Source of the DNA: an uncultured Coriobacteriaceae bacterium | GTDB taxonomy: Bacteria; Actinomycetota; Coriobacteriia; Coriobacteriales; Eggerthellaceae | Assembly (NCBI GenBank): GCA_900554945.1 | Contig: USJN01000057.1 | Span: 1-8,350 of the forward strand | Direction of reading: 5' to 3' | DNA: 8,350 nucleotides | Shown here: positions 1 to 6,915 of the stretch, in pieces | How positions within the stretch are numbered: the first letter of the stretch is position 1 | Layout: each line of letters begins with the position of its first letter | The notes under the pieces: generated by a model | Told to the model about the DNA's origin: nothing | The model's database searches: none | What the model saw: the letters and a program-made list of their open reading frames with translations, nothing else | Position numbers and translations under genes: made by a program

Positions 1-1289
1 GTGAGATATTTCCTGTCGACGACGACCTGATAGACATACTCCGAGAACCAATCGTCGGTCATAAGATCATAGCCGTCATGGCCGTGGTCTTTGCCCCAGC
101 TATTCTCGACGCGCCAAAGCGTGGGCTTCCCCTCGCCGTCGAAGTTTACTCCCTGAAACACCATCGCATGTGTCATAAGCGATTCGCCGTAATCGAGTCG
201 AGCCGCTTTGTCCAAGCCCGCCATTACCGGCACGCCGAACAGCCCGTCGGCATCCATGGTACTGATACCCATCATGCCGTCGTCTTGCAGGTAGTTCTGG
301 TCGACGTCGCAGCCGAACCATACAGGAAGGCCGTCCTTGAGCTGGGCGATTGCCGCTCTCTTTAGAGATTCGACGGGAAGGTTCACGTAATGAACCCCTT
401 CATCTTCGGCAACATTACCAAGGAACCTTACGGAATATGAACGATAGTACGGCTTGTCTTCGGTCGGAGCGTTGATGACCGAGATGTAGTCGTCGAGGTT
501 CATGCCTACGTATTCGTCAAAGAACTGCTTTGGGCTGAAGGTCCCCGATACGACCAGCTTGTCGTCCTTGTCGCGGATACGGGCTTCAAACGACTTCGGC
601 GGCTCGCCGAGGCAAATTGCAAGCATGCGGTAGAACTGCTCGAGAAGCTCAGCCTGCTTTGCGGCAAGGATCTCCTTGTCGGCACCGCCCGCGATCATAT
701 CGCGAAGCGCTTTAGCGCCAGCGCGAAGGAAGCGAGTAAGGAAGGCATCCATATCTCCCGTGTTCGACGAGCAGTGCGTTTCGGGCATGGCGTCCTTCGG
801 CACGACGCCGTATTTCTTCACAATGGATCGAAACATATCCCACTGCCCGCCGTCGCAAAGCGGGTCAAGGAGAAGAAACGAAACATCTCGCGAGGTCACA
901 GGCTCATTTGCGGTGGCAATGATGTTCTGGAAGAACCAGTTGGCGCGCTCGTACTTGTCCCAGAAGAGGGGATAGGCTTGCGACAGCTCAAACGTCTTCA
1001 GGTTGAGCTTCTTCATGATGCGAAAGCGCATGGTGTTCAGGCTTGCGAACATCCAGCAGCGACCCGAACGCTTCTGGTTGGTGATGTCGCCTTGGGAGAG
1101 CTGGACGTCGAAGGTGCTCGCATCGAGGCTGAGCGCTTCGGGGACGCGGGCGACCTTGCGTATCGGGCTTGCGGAAACGGCATTCTTTGCGATGCGCGCG
1201 GCTGGGTCCGAGGCAAAGGCCGCATGTGCATTACGGGTGACCTTGTCAGGGATGGCGGTGTAGGCGATAGGGCCTTCGGTTTGATTCAT
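1..1289 (-). CDS. pepC: Aminopeptidase C (bleomycin hydrolase-like, peptidase C1B), 3' end cut by window edge
   Basis: A minus-strand reading frame stays open from the ATG at 1289 to the left edge and gives 429 residues; the family is about 440-450 aa, so only some 15-20 C-terminal residues are missing. The papain-like catalytic set is complete: Cys78 in NQKRSGRCWMFASLN, His374 in ESLMTHAMVF and Asn396 in WRVENSWG. These are the hallmark motifs of PepC/bleomycin hydrolase. Known family members are cytosolic hexameric cysteine aminopeptidases that trim N-terminal residues from peptides; no signal peptide is seen here, which agrees. The start is fixed by a strong GGAGG (1295-1299) 5 nt before the ATG. 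The upstream neighbour is a same-strand glutaredoxin-like gene, separated by a terminator, so pepC probably has its own promoter within 1290-1375, although I see no convincing -35/-10 pair there. Identification is very secure. Confidence 0.96.
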   Translation of the reverse strand, partial: MNQTEGPIAYTAIPDKVTRNAHAAFASDPAARIAKNAVSASPIRKVARVPEALSLDASTFDVQLSQGDITNQKRSGRCWMFASLNTMRFRIMKKLNLKTFELSQAYPLFWDKYERANWFFQNIIATANEPVTSRDVSFLLLDPLCDGGQWDMFRSIVKKYGVVPKDAMPETHCSSNTGDMDAFLTRFLRAGAKALRDMIAGGADKEILAAKQAELLEQFYRMLAICLGEPPKSFEARIRDKDDKLVVSGTFSPKQFFDEYVGMNLDDYISVINAPTEDKPYYRSYSVRFLGNVAEDEGVHYVNLPVESLKRAAIAQLKDGLPVWFGCDVDQNYLQDDGMMGISTMDADGLFGVPVMAGLDKAARLDYGESLMTHAMVFQGVNFDGEGKPTLWRVENSWGKDHGHDGYDLMTDDWFSEYVYQVVVDRKYL

Positions 1290-1293
1290 AGAT

Positions 1294-1299
1294 ACCTCC
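1294..1299 (-). promoter_or_regulatory. Shine-Dalgarno site of pepC
   Basis: On the minus strand the sequence reads TGGAGGTATCTATG, a GGAGG core 5 nt before the ATG at 1289. It is the clearest ribosome-binding site in the window and contrasts with the patatin, elp3 and methyltransferase genes, which have none. Confidence 0.85.
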
Positions 1300-1375
1300 A
1301 AACGGGAGTGCTGCAACTTATGTTCGGAGGTTAGCACAACGACGGGAAAACGGGCAGGCTGATGACGGCTGGTAG

Positions 1376-1429
1376 AACAAAACCGCGCGACGCCAGAGAT
1401 GGGCAACGCACTCTCAGGCGACCGCGCGG
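1376..1429 (-). terminator. Intrinsic terminator after the glutaredoxin-like gene
   Basis: Read on the minus strand, CCGCGCG (1429-1423) pairs with CGCGCGG (1389-1383). An inner stem CGCC..AGAG (1420-1411) pairs with CTCTGGCG (1398-1391) with a 2-nt bulge, closing a 12-nt loop. A TTTTGTT tract (1382-1376) follows directly. This is a canonical rho-independent terminator 20 nt beyond the stop of the glutaredoxin-like gene, and it separates that gene from pepC. Confidence 0.8.
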
Positions 1430-1448
1430 CACAAGGCGATGAGGTCCT

Positions 1449-1682
1449 TTATTTCATGGCTTTGAGTTTTGCCAGTACTGCTTCCTGCCCCTCGATAAGC
1501 TCGCCGCCCACATAGAGGTAGGGAATCTTGTTCGCGTCGCCGCCGAGCGCAAGCAGCTCTTGGTAGGGGGCTTCCTGCTCGACGTCGCGCTTGTCGAGCT
1601 CTATCCCCAGCTCATCGGCGAGGTTCACAGCCACCGAGCAGGTTGAACAGGGCGCCCAGTAATAAAGAATAGGCTTTTCCAT
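1449..1682 (-). CDS. Glutaredoxin-like small thiol-disulfide protein (77 aa)
   Basis: This is a 77-residue cytosolic protein with a single thioredoxin fold of glutaredoxin/NrdH size. It opens with a hydrophobic strand (KPILYYWAP), has a CxxC active site C12-S-T-C15 and a cis-proline motif NKIPYLYV (Pro54), then GG-x-LIEG before the last helix, which is the usual glutaredoxin order. The likely role is dithiol reduction of protein disulfides or electron donation to a reductase; the specific partner cannot be told. The CSTC dipeptide differs from the CPYC of classical glutaredoxins and the CVQC of NrdH. An AAAGGA sequence lies 6 nt before the ATG at 1682 and a TATACT -10 lies further up. It ends in its own terminator and appears monocistronic, divergent from the membrane-protein gene to its right. 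Confidence 0.85.
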   Translation of the reverse strand: MEKPILYYWAPCSTCSVAVNLADELGIELDKRDVEQEAPYQELLALGGDANKIPYLYVGGELIEGQEAVLAKLKAMK

Positions 1683-1714
1683 CGAGAATCCTTTCAGTCG
1701 GAAACACTACGGCA

Positions 1715-1720
1715 AGTATA
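1715..1720 (-). promoter_or_regulatory. Probable -10 box of the glutaredoxin-like gene
   Basis: The minus strand reads TATACT (5 of 6 to the consensus TATAAT), about 32 nt upstream of the ATG at 1682, leaving a leader of about 25 nt that includes the AAAGGA ribosome-binding site. I find no good TTGACA-like hexamer 16-18 nt further upstream, so the call rests on the -10 alone. Confidence 0.35.
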
Positions 1721-1762
1721 CGCTTAGGTAACTTTCTTGGCGGCTTCGATCGCGGTAGAGCC

Positions 1763-1790
1763 TTGCAGCGGGGCGAAAGTGACATATCTG
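1763..1790 (+). promoter_or_regulatory. Possible promoter of the membrane-protein gene
   Basis: TTGCAG (1763-1768) and TATCTG (1785-1790) are separated by 16 nt. Both boxes are weak matches. If real, transcription would start near 1797 and give a leader of about 110 nt to the ATG at 1907. The reading frame is open back to a TTG at 1763, but coding is unlikely there. Confidence 0.22.
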
Positions 1791-1896
1791 TGAGGGTTGG
1801 GTATCAATCTGGCGAAGAGTTCCCCTGGTTCAAATTCCCACCACATGAGGAGGATATGTTCTACCTTCGGAAAGCAAGCGAGAAGATGATAAGCAC

Positions 1897-1900
1897 GAGG
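1897..1900 (+). promoter_or_regulatory. Shine-Dalgarno site deciding the start of the membrane protein
   Basis: GAGG lies 6 nt before the ATG at 1907. A competing GAGGAGG (1847-1853) is stronger but sits only 2 nt before an in-frame ATG at 1856, which is too close for normal initiation. Because the protein's Gly/Ala-rich conserved-looking part begins just after 1907, I take 1907 as the start. Starting at 1856 would add 17 residues. Confidence 0.55.
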
Positions 1901-1906
1901 TTGAAC

Positions 1907-2965
1907 ATGGCTGAACGGGCAAAGAACACATCATTCACGGCGAAGAGCTTGTTCGAGGGGCTCTCTGGCGCGCAGCTTACGGCGGGCGCGCTCGCCGCGG
2001 TGACGTCGATGCTGCTGTCGGCGCAGATTGGCATCGCAGGGTCGGTGATCGGCGTTGCGGTTGGCTCAGTCGTCTCGACGGTCGCGTCGCAGGTATACAA
2101 GCGCTTCCTGGAGCAGTCGGCGACTAAGCTGCGCGGCATGCGCGACTCGGATGAGGAATCGAGTACTGGCGGCGTTGGCGACGCTGAAGGGTTGGAAGGT
2201 TTAGAGGCGGTCCCATTTGGGGCGGAGGAAGATGACACAGCCTCGACGGAAGAAGATGTGCGAGCCGACGGCCCGAAAGCGGGGCAAACCGAACAAGCCG
2301 AGTTTGCGGGCGGTTCGATGAGGAGCGTCGATCAGCTCGCCTCGGGGCGTATGATTGCTGGGGGAGTGCCCGGCCGCGCCACGGCGACGCCTCATCTGGG
2401 TGATAAGTCGCTCGCTGGGGACATCACTGCGCAGCATGTTCGCGAGAAGCGCGAGCATGATAAGCGTATGCAGCGAGGCGTGATTGCCGTGTCGATAGTG
2501 TCCGCCCTCGTCGCGGTGGCGGTGAGCGCGGGATTTGTCATGCTGACAACGCAAGGCCAGGGTCTTGGCGCGAAGCCAGCGGCGATCGAGCAGGCGGTTC
2601 GGGGGAACCAGGATTCGGACGCGCAGCAAGATGCCCAGGTGGACAAGCAACACGTGGCCGATTCTGAGGCGAGCGGTGATTCCCAGAACGCGTCCGCGTC
2701 GAGCGCAACTTCGAATGCGGCGAAAAGCGACTCTTCGGATACCAACAGCCCAACTTCGCAAAATCAGTCAGGGTCCTCTCAATCGGGAGCGCAGGTGAGC
2801 GGCCAGGGGCAAAGCGGTACCTCGACATCTTCGGGCACAAATGCAGGCGCAAGTTCATCGGGAGAGCAGGGGAGCGCGAGCGGCGGAAGCACTTCTTCTG
2901 GCCAGGACTCCGCATCGGGGTCGTCGTCTGCTTCCAACGGCACCGTATCTGGAAGCGGCGAATAG
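1907..2965 (+). CDS. Unrecognised two-region membrane protein with Ser/Gly/Gln-rich C-terminal tail
   Basis: The 352-residue product is not one I can name. From the N terminus it has a short basic lead-in, a long Gly/Ala/Val-rich hydrophobic stretch (about residues 21-62, spaced glycines like a glycine zipper, probably a helical hairpin), and an acidic, polar linker (about 80-150). A basic patch KREHDKRMQR (181-190) is followed at once by a clear transmembrane helix (191-214). The last 120 residues (about 235-352) are almost only Ser, Gly, Gln, Asn, Ala, Thr and Asp. The positive-inside rule puts the linker in the cytoplasm and the tail outside. No catalytic motif, LPxTG signal or enzyme domain is visible. 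From memory, similar N-terminal hydrophobic segments occur in hypothetical proteins of Coriobacteriia; that is not verified. A wall-spanning or surface-exposed role is inference only. It stands alone, with a separate promoter for the next gene. Confidence 0.8.
   Translation: MAERAKNTSFTAKSLFEGLSGAQLTAGALAAVTSMLLSAQIGIAGSVIGVAVGSVVSTVASQVYKRFLEQSATKLRGMRDSDEESSTGGVGDAEGLEGLEAVPFGAEEDDTASTEEDVRADGPKAGQTEQAEFAGGSMRSVDQLASGRMIAGGVPGRATATPHLGDKSLAGDITAQHVREKREHDKRMQRGVIAVSIVSALVAVAVSAGFVMLTTQGQGLGAKPAAIEQAVRGNQDSDAQQDAQVDKQHVADSEASGDSQNASASSATSNAAKSDSSDTNSPTSQNQSGSSQSGAQVSGQGQSGTSTSSGTNAGASSSGEQGSASGGSTSSGQDSASGSSSASNGTVSGSGE
2608..2962 (+). repeat. Low-complexity Ser/Gly/Gln-coding stretch
   Basis: This part encodes the disordered tail of the membrane protein (about residues 235-352), with recurring short units such as GQSG, SGQ, SGS, ASSG and SQSG. 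The units are degenerate at the DNA level and no exact tandem repeat is visible, so it is compositional bias rather than a recent expansion. Confidence 0.6.
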
Positions 2966-3024
2966 AGGTTTCGCAAGCGCGGCCAATCGCATGGACTCAA
3001 CCAACAATCAGGGCTTCGTCGGGG

Positions 3025-3030
3025 TATAAT
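3025..3030 (+). promoter_or_regulatory. Consensus -10 box of the patatin-like gene; leaderless start
   Basis: A perfect TATAAT ends 7 nt before the ATG at 3038 (TATAATCCCTGCCATG). Transcription normally starts about 7 nt after the -10 box, so the mRNA should begin at or next to the A of the start codon. There is no Shine-Dalgarno sequence, which fits a leaderless transcript. No clear -35 hexamer is present 16-18 nt upstream. Confidence 0.7.
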
Positions 3031-3037
3031 CCCTGCC

Positions 3038-3946
3038 ATGTCTCAATACGAACCCAACATAGACGACGTCGCGCTTATCTTCGAGGGCGGTGGCATGCGC
3101 GCAAGCTATACGGCAGGCGTGGTGACGACGATGCTCGAGCGCGAGCTGAACTTCCCAAAGGTATACGGCATTTCCGCTGGTGCAAGCCATACGGTCAACT
3201 ATGTGTCGCGCGATATCGAGCGCTCGCGCGCCTCGTTCACCGATTTGGTGCGCGACCCTGAGTTCGGAGGTGTCGGTAGTTTCCTATCTGGTAAAGGGTT
3301 TTTCAACGCACATCACCTCTACGAGGGAATCGCTGAGGATTTGGCGGGCACCGACGAGGTGATGGCCTTCGACTTCGAGACGTTCCTTGCGAACAAGGCC
3401 GAGGTGCACATCGAGGGATTCGATTGGGAAACCGGCGAGACCGTGGCGTGGACGAAGGCGGATATGCCGACGATGCTCGACATGATGCTGCGCGTGCGCG
3501 CGAGTTCAACTATGCCCCTGTTCATGCCGCCGACGACGATCGACGGTCGCACCTATATGGACGGCGGGATGGGGACGAGCTGGGGAATTTGCCTCGATGC
3601 GGCGCGGCGTGACGGTTTCGAGCGCTTCTTCATTGTGCGAACGCAGCCGCGGGGGTATCGCAAAAAGCCTCTTGGTGCTTTGCCGCGCGCCGTGTTCCGC
3701 GCCGCTTTCCGGAACCACCCCCTGGTTGCCGAGCGCACCATCGAGAGGCCGTCTCGCTATAACGTCCTGTGCGACGAGGTGGAGCGGCTCGAACGGGAGG
3801 GCTCTGCCTGCGTTTTCTATCCCGACGAGATGCCCGTTGACAACAAAGAGACGAATTGGGAGAAGCTTTGCGCGTCCTATGATGCGGGCTACGCGCAGGC
3901 GCAACGCGAGGCAGCCTCGTGGGAGGCGTGGATTGGTGGCCGGTAG
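3038..3946 (+). CDS. Patatin-like phospholipase (YjjU-type)
   Basis: This 302-residue soluble protein has the patatin Ser-Asp dyad and oxyanion hole in the expected order: EGGGMR (16-21), the nucleophile elbow G44-I-S46-A-G48, and D175-G-G after RTYM. Patatin-family enzymes hydrolyse acyl esters of phospholipids or related lipids. The pattern FEGGGMRASYTAG, the RVRASSTMPLFMPP segment and the tail after about residue 230 (HPLV...YN) resemble E. coli YjjU and related bacterial patatins more than secreted ExoU-type toxins. No signal peptide or transmembrane segment is visible, so action at the cytoplasmic face of the membrane is likely. The substrate is not predictable. The gene starts from a TATAAT box without a ribosome-binding site. 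An RNA methyltransferase gene follows after 24 nt, suggesting one operon of functionally unrelated enzymes. Confidence 0.93.
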   Translation: MSQYEPNIDDVALIFEGGGMRASYTAGVVTTMLERELNFPKVYGISAGASHTVNYVSRDIERSRASFTDLVRDPEFGGVGSFLSGKGFFNAHHLYEGIAEDLAGTDEVMAFDFETFLANKAEVHIEGFDWETGETVAWTKADMPTMLDMMLRVRASSTMPLFMPPTTIDGRTYMDGGMGTSWGICLDAARRDGFERFFIVRTQPRGYRKKPLGALPRAVFRAAFRNHPLVAERTIERPSRYNVLCDEVERLEREGSACVFYPDEMPVDNKETNWEKLCASYDAGYAQAQREAASWEAWIGGR

Positions 3947-3958
3947 GCGATGTCGCAA

Positions 3959-3966
3959 GAGGGGAG
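3959..3966 (+). promoter_or_regulatory. Shine-Dalgarno site deciding the start of the SpoU methyltransferase
   Basis: GAGGGGAG (3959-3966) lies 4-8 nt before the ATG at 3971, depending on which part pairs with 16S rRNA. The other in-frame ATG at 3950 has only a poor AGG 3 nt upstream and would put the ribosome-binding site inside the gene, so 3971 is preferred. Confidence 0.6.
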
Positions 3967-3970
3967 AGCA

Positions 3971-4810
3971 ATGCCGATAATCACATTGGAGCAGACGGGC
4001 GACGCAGATGTCGAGAGGGGCGAGGACTTCTCCCTGTTCACGCGCACGGCCGACGCGGAACTGCGCGAGAGAGGGCTGTTCATCGGCGAGTCGCTCAAGG
4101 TGATCGAGCGCGCGATGGCTGCTGGCGCAGTCCCGCGCGCGATGCTGCTGCCCGAAAAGCTGCTCGAGGACACGATGCCCGTCATCGAGCGTGCGCTTGC
4201 GGCAGATGCCTCGACGCCGATTTACGTTGCGCCGAAGGCGCTCTTCAAGGAAATCACCGGGTATGAGGTGGTCAGAAGCGCGCTTGCCGTGTTCGAGCGC
4301 CCGTCGTTACCAAATGCGACCGAGCTGCTGGACAGTCTGGGTGCACGTCGTGTGGCGGTGCTCGAGGATATCGGGAACTCGACCAACATCGGGGCGATCT
4401 TCCGCTCCGCTGCCGCGCTCGGCGTCGATGCGGTCCTCGTGACCCCGTCGTGCCACGACCCGCTTTTCCGTCGCGCCGCCCGCGTGTCGATGGGGACGGT
4501 GTTCCAGGTTCCCTGGACGCGGATCGGAAGCGTTCAGTCTTGGGCGGGGGAGGGGATTCCGCTCCTTCACGACCTGGGGTTCAAGGTCGCGGCGATGGCC
4601 CTGTCCGACGAATCCATCTCGCTTGATGATGAGGCTCTTCGCTCCTGCGAGAAGCTCGCGATCGTCCTCGGAACTGAAGGCGAGGGCTTGTCTCAAGCCA
4701 CAATCGACGCGAGCGACTACACGGTGAAGATACCCATGGCGCACGATGTCGACTCCCTGAACGTGGCCGCGGCAAGCGCCGTTGCCTTCTGGGAGCTGCG
4801 GGTGCGGTGA
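3971..4810 (+). CDS. SpoU/TrmH-family RNA 2'-O-methyltransferase
   Basis: The 279-residue protein has the three SPOUT motifs. Motif 1 is N136-S-T-N139-I-G141-AIF-R145, with the conserved Asn and Arg. Motif 2 is LGTEGEGL (233-240). Motif 3 is IPM...DSLNVAAASAVA (254-271). Together they form the trefoil-knot SAM-binding site. The N-terminal 110 residues (RGLFIGESLKVIERAM...) match the substrate-binding domain found in many TrmH/RlmB-like enzymes. The reaction is 2'-O-methylation of a ribose in tRNA or rRNA; the target nucleotide cannot be assigned, so no symbol is given. It sits 24 nt after the patatin gene, with its own ribosome-binding site, so co-transcription is likely. Using the ATG at 3950 would add 7 residues. 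It converges with elp3. Confidence 0.93.
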   Translation: MPIITLEQTGDADVERGEDFSLFTRTADAELRERGLFIGESLKVIERAMAAGAVPRAMLLPEKLLEDTMPVIERALAADASTPIYVAPKALFKEITGYEVVRSALAVFERPSLPNATELLDSLGARRVAVLEDIGNSTNIGAIFRSAAALGVDAVLVTPSCHDPLFRRAARVSMGTVFQVPWTRIGSVQSWAGEGIPLLHDLGFKVAAMALSDESISLDDEALRSCEKLAIVLGTEGEGLSQATIDASDYTVKIPMAHDVDSLNVAAASAVAFWELRVR

Positions 4811-4946
4811 GCTCTCTGCCGGCGATAATTTCGACGGTGAGGCGGGGGTCGGGTGATTGTCTCGCTTTCTGCTTTTTTGGGAAGGGCCGACGTCGAGAAT
4901 AGCGGGGCGCCGGTCATTAGGGGCTGCCCCTGCGTGCTTTGCAAGC
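4811..4946. other. Convergent intergenic region between SpoU gene and elp3
   Basis: This 136-bp gap separates two converging genes. Besides the weak plus-strand candidate terminator it holds a small hairpin AGGGG-CTG-CCCCT (4919-4931), 15 nt past the elp3 stop but without a T run, and the palindrome CGACGTCG (4888-4895). I see no coding sequence or RNA gene in it. Confidence 0.5.
4836..4878 (+). terminator. Possible weak terminator after the SpoU gene
   Basis: GGTGAG (4836-4841) can pair with CTCGCT (4861-4866) using G:T wobbles around a 19-nt loop, and a run of six T (4873-4878) follows after 6 nt. The stem is weak and the T run is not adjacent, so this is only a candidate for the end of the patatin-SpoU transcript. 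Confidence 0.3.
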
Positions 4947-6908
4947 TTAAAGCTCTTTTTGCTGGTAAAGGCCGTGTTGCTCGAAGCCGAGGGTCGCATA
5001 GTACTCGCGCGTCCCCACCGCGCTGATGACGTTTATGCGCTCGTAGCCTGCCTCTCTCGCGATTTCGCATGCCCGCGCGACGAGCTTGCGGCCCAGCCCC
5101 GTGTGCTGCGCGCCCGTGCTTGCATGCCCGAGCGCGGCGACGGCGCCGTACACGTGTACCTCGCGGATCATGGCCTCGTCTGCAGCCAGGGAGAAGGCGC
5201 CGCGGGCGGAGCGCTCTTCTTGCGCGCTTGCGCTTGCGGGCTCAATATCGCGTGCGGCCTGGTGAGAGACGGCCTTACCTTCGATCGGCATTGCCTCGCA
5301 CTCCGTTGAGCCGATTGCTCCGCGCTCGCTTTCCGCTTCCGCGCGCGCAGCCTCGATCGCGCTCGCTTTCGGCAGCGACAGACGCAAAAACCCTGCGATT
5401 TTCCCTTCGGGCGTTACCCACTGCAGGAAGCGTTCGCTCGACACGGTGGTTTCGTAGGGGAACTCGACGAGCGCAAGCTCGGTCAAATCCGCCCCGCGCG
5501 TGCCGATCTCGCGCGTCCTGATTTCCTCCACGCCGCCGCCGCGACGCGCTAGCTCGCAATCGACCATCTGACGCAGGTTCACTTTCTTGTTACCGGCCAT
5601 GATGTCGTGCGAGGAGATGTCGCGGATCATGCGCGACACGCGAACGTAGGGCGGTGTGGCCTGCATGTTCGCGACCAGCACGTCGATAAGCTCTCTCTCG
5701 GTGTAGGGCTTCCACGTGCCGTTTCGCCAGTGAGCCACAAGACCCGTGCCGTCGACGAGCGCGCAGGGGTACATTTTCACCTCGTCGGGAAGGAAGCGCC
5801 TGTCGGTGACGAGGGCACGGTACCCCGCGACGTCGCTCTCGGGCGTGGCCCTGTAAAGGTTAGCCATGAAGTGCGCGTGGATTTTGAAGCCGAACAGCCT
5901 TGCGAGCTCGAAGGCGCGCCCGATGCGATCGAGGGAGATGCGGCGCAGGTTCGCATCGAGTATGTGCTGGTCAAGGCTTTGGATGCCGATTTGCACCTTC
6001 GTTGCGCCGAGTGTCCGCATTTCGGTGAGCGCTCCGGGGGTGATGCAATCGGGGCGTGTCTCGATGACAAGTCCCACCGAGCGATGCGTGGCCTGCGTGT
6101 TGCGCTCGTGTTCGAGAGTGACATCTGCGAGCGCGGCCGTCTGGCTTTTGCTTGCCCGCTGCCAGCCCGAGTCGTTCCCGTAGAGTTCGCGAATCGCCTG
6201 GTTGTAGGTGAGCTCGCCGCAGGTGACCCGAGCCTGCTCGTTGCGAGCAAATGCGGCGAGGTCGTCCCGCTCGCTCAAAACGCCGCAATGCTCGTAGAAG
6301 GCGCGTCGCCCGGTGATGCTTGCGCGTTGCGCATCTGCGTTCGAGGCCTCGTTCAGTGCGCGGAAGAGCTCGCGCGTGAACCAGAATCGGTACTCGCGCG
6401 GGTAGTCTGTCCAGGTGCCGCCGAGGACGATGAGCTCTACCTTGTCGGTCGTGTGCCCCATGTCAGCGAGCGTGCGAAGGCGAAGCGCCACCTGCAGATA
6501 GGGGTCGAACCAGTTGCGCTCGGCTCGCTGACAGGCGGGTTCGTCGGCCAGATAGCTCTTCGGCATGCGGATGTCGTTCGGGCAGTAGAGGCAGGCGCTT
6601 GCGCAGGGCCACGGCTTGGTGAGCACCGTCACGGTCGCCACACCCGACGCGGTGCGCATGGGCTTCATCCGCAGGGTGCGCACGAGGAGCGCCTCGAGCG
6701 CGTCATCGATGTCCCAACCGCGCCATAGTTCGGGGTCGGATTCCTTGACCTTTTGGTAGAAGGGGAGAAGCTTCTTTTTTGCCACCGCGCGAACAGGGCC
6801 TCGCAGCTCGCGGTTGCGCGCGCGGATAATTCGGTCGAGCGCGTTCGCGTCGAGCGGCTGCCCCTGTTCTCTCAGGGCCGACAGTATGATTTCGAGGGTT
6901 TTCTGCAT
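4947..6908 (-). CDS. elp3: Elp3: radical SAM/GNAT tRNA wobble-uridine (U34) modification enzyme
   Basis: The 653-residue protein has the full Elp3 layout. After an N-terminal helical region, the radical-SAM cluster is C102-x3-C106-x2-C109 (CASACLYC), followed by the Elp3 signatures MPKSYLADEPACQRA, ELIVLGGTW, TRPDCITP, KVQIGIQSLD, HAHFMANL and DEVKMYPCALV. SHDIMAGNKK and NLRQMVDCEL come next. The C-terminal GNAT domain starts near 482, with the acetyl-CoA loop QHTGLGRK (601-608) and GTREYYATLGF (632-642). Elp3 uses SAM and acetyl-CoA to add a carboxymethyl group to tRNA U34. A roughly 65-residue low-complexity insert (about 514-578) separates GFLRLSLP from MIREVHVYG. An ATG at 6917 would add three residues, but it lies inside a TACAAT -10 box; the ATG at 6908 is 7 nt after that box, so I prefer 6908. 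It is divergent from a Trm9-like gene. Confidence 0.95.
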   Translation of the reverse strand: MQKTLEIILSALREQGQPLDANALDRIIRARNRELRGPVRAVAKKKLLPFYQKVKESDPELWRGWDIDDALEALLVRTLRMKPMRTASGVATVTVLTKPWPCASACLYCPNDIRMPKSYLADEPACQRAERNWFDPYLQVALRLRTLADMGHTTDKVELIVLGGTWTDYPREYRFWFTRELFRALNEASNADAQRASITGRRAFYEHCGVLSERDDLAAFARNEQARVTCGELTYNQAIRELYGNDSGWQRASKSQTAALADVTLEHERNTQATHRSVGLVIETRPDCITPGALTEMRTLGATKVQIGIQSLDQHILDANLRRISLDRIGRAFELARLFGFKIHAHFMANLYRATPESDVAGYRALVTDRRFLPDEVKMYPCALVDGTGLVAHWRNGTWKPYTERELIDVLVANMQATPPYVRVSRMIRDISSHDIMAGNKKVNLRQMVDCELARRGGGVEEIRTREIGTRGADLTELALVEFPYETTVSSERFLQWVTPEGKIAGFLRLSLPKASAIEAARAEAESERGAIGSTECEAMPIEGKAVSHQAARDIEPASASAQEERSARGAFSLAADEAMIREVHVYGAVAALGHASTGAQHTGLGRKLVARACEIAREAGYERINVISAVGTREYYATLGFEQHGLYQQKEL

Positions 6909-6915
6909 AAGCGGC

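Noticed and set aside
774..1334. Plus-strand open frame of 186 codons opposite pepC
   Set aside because: It is antisense to the catalytic Cys region of pepC, with no ribosome-binding site or domain.
1763..1906. In-frame N-terminal extension of the membrane protein from a TTG at 1763
   Set aside because: There is no ribosome-binding site before 1763, the extension is not hydrophobic or domain-like, and better starts exist at 1907 or 1856.
4307..4999. Minus-strand open frame of 230 codons overlapping the SpoU gene and the end of elp3
   Set aside because: It runs antisense through all three SPOUT motifs and overlaps the elp3 end in another frame, so it is a shadow.
5607..6728. Plus-strand open frame of 373 codons opposite elp3
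   Set aside because: It is fully antisense to a gene whose every conserved Elp3 motif is intact. The predicted protein has no recognisable domain; long antisense frames are common opposite high-G+C genes.
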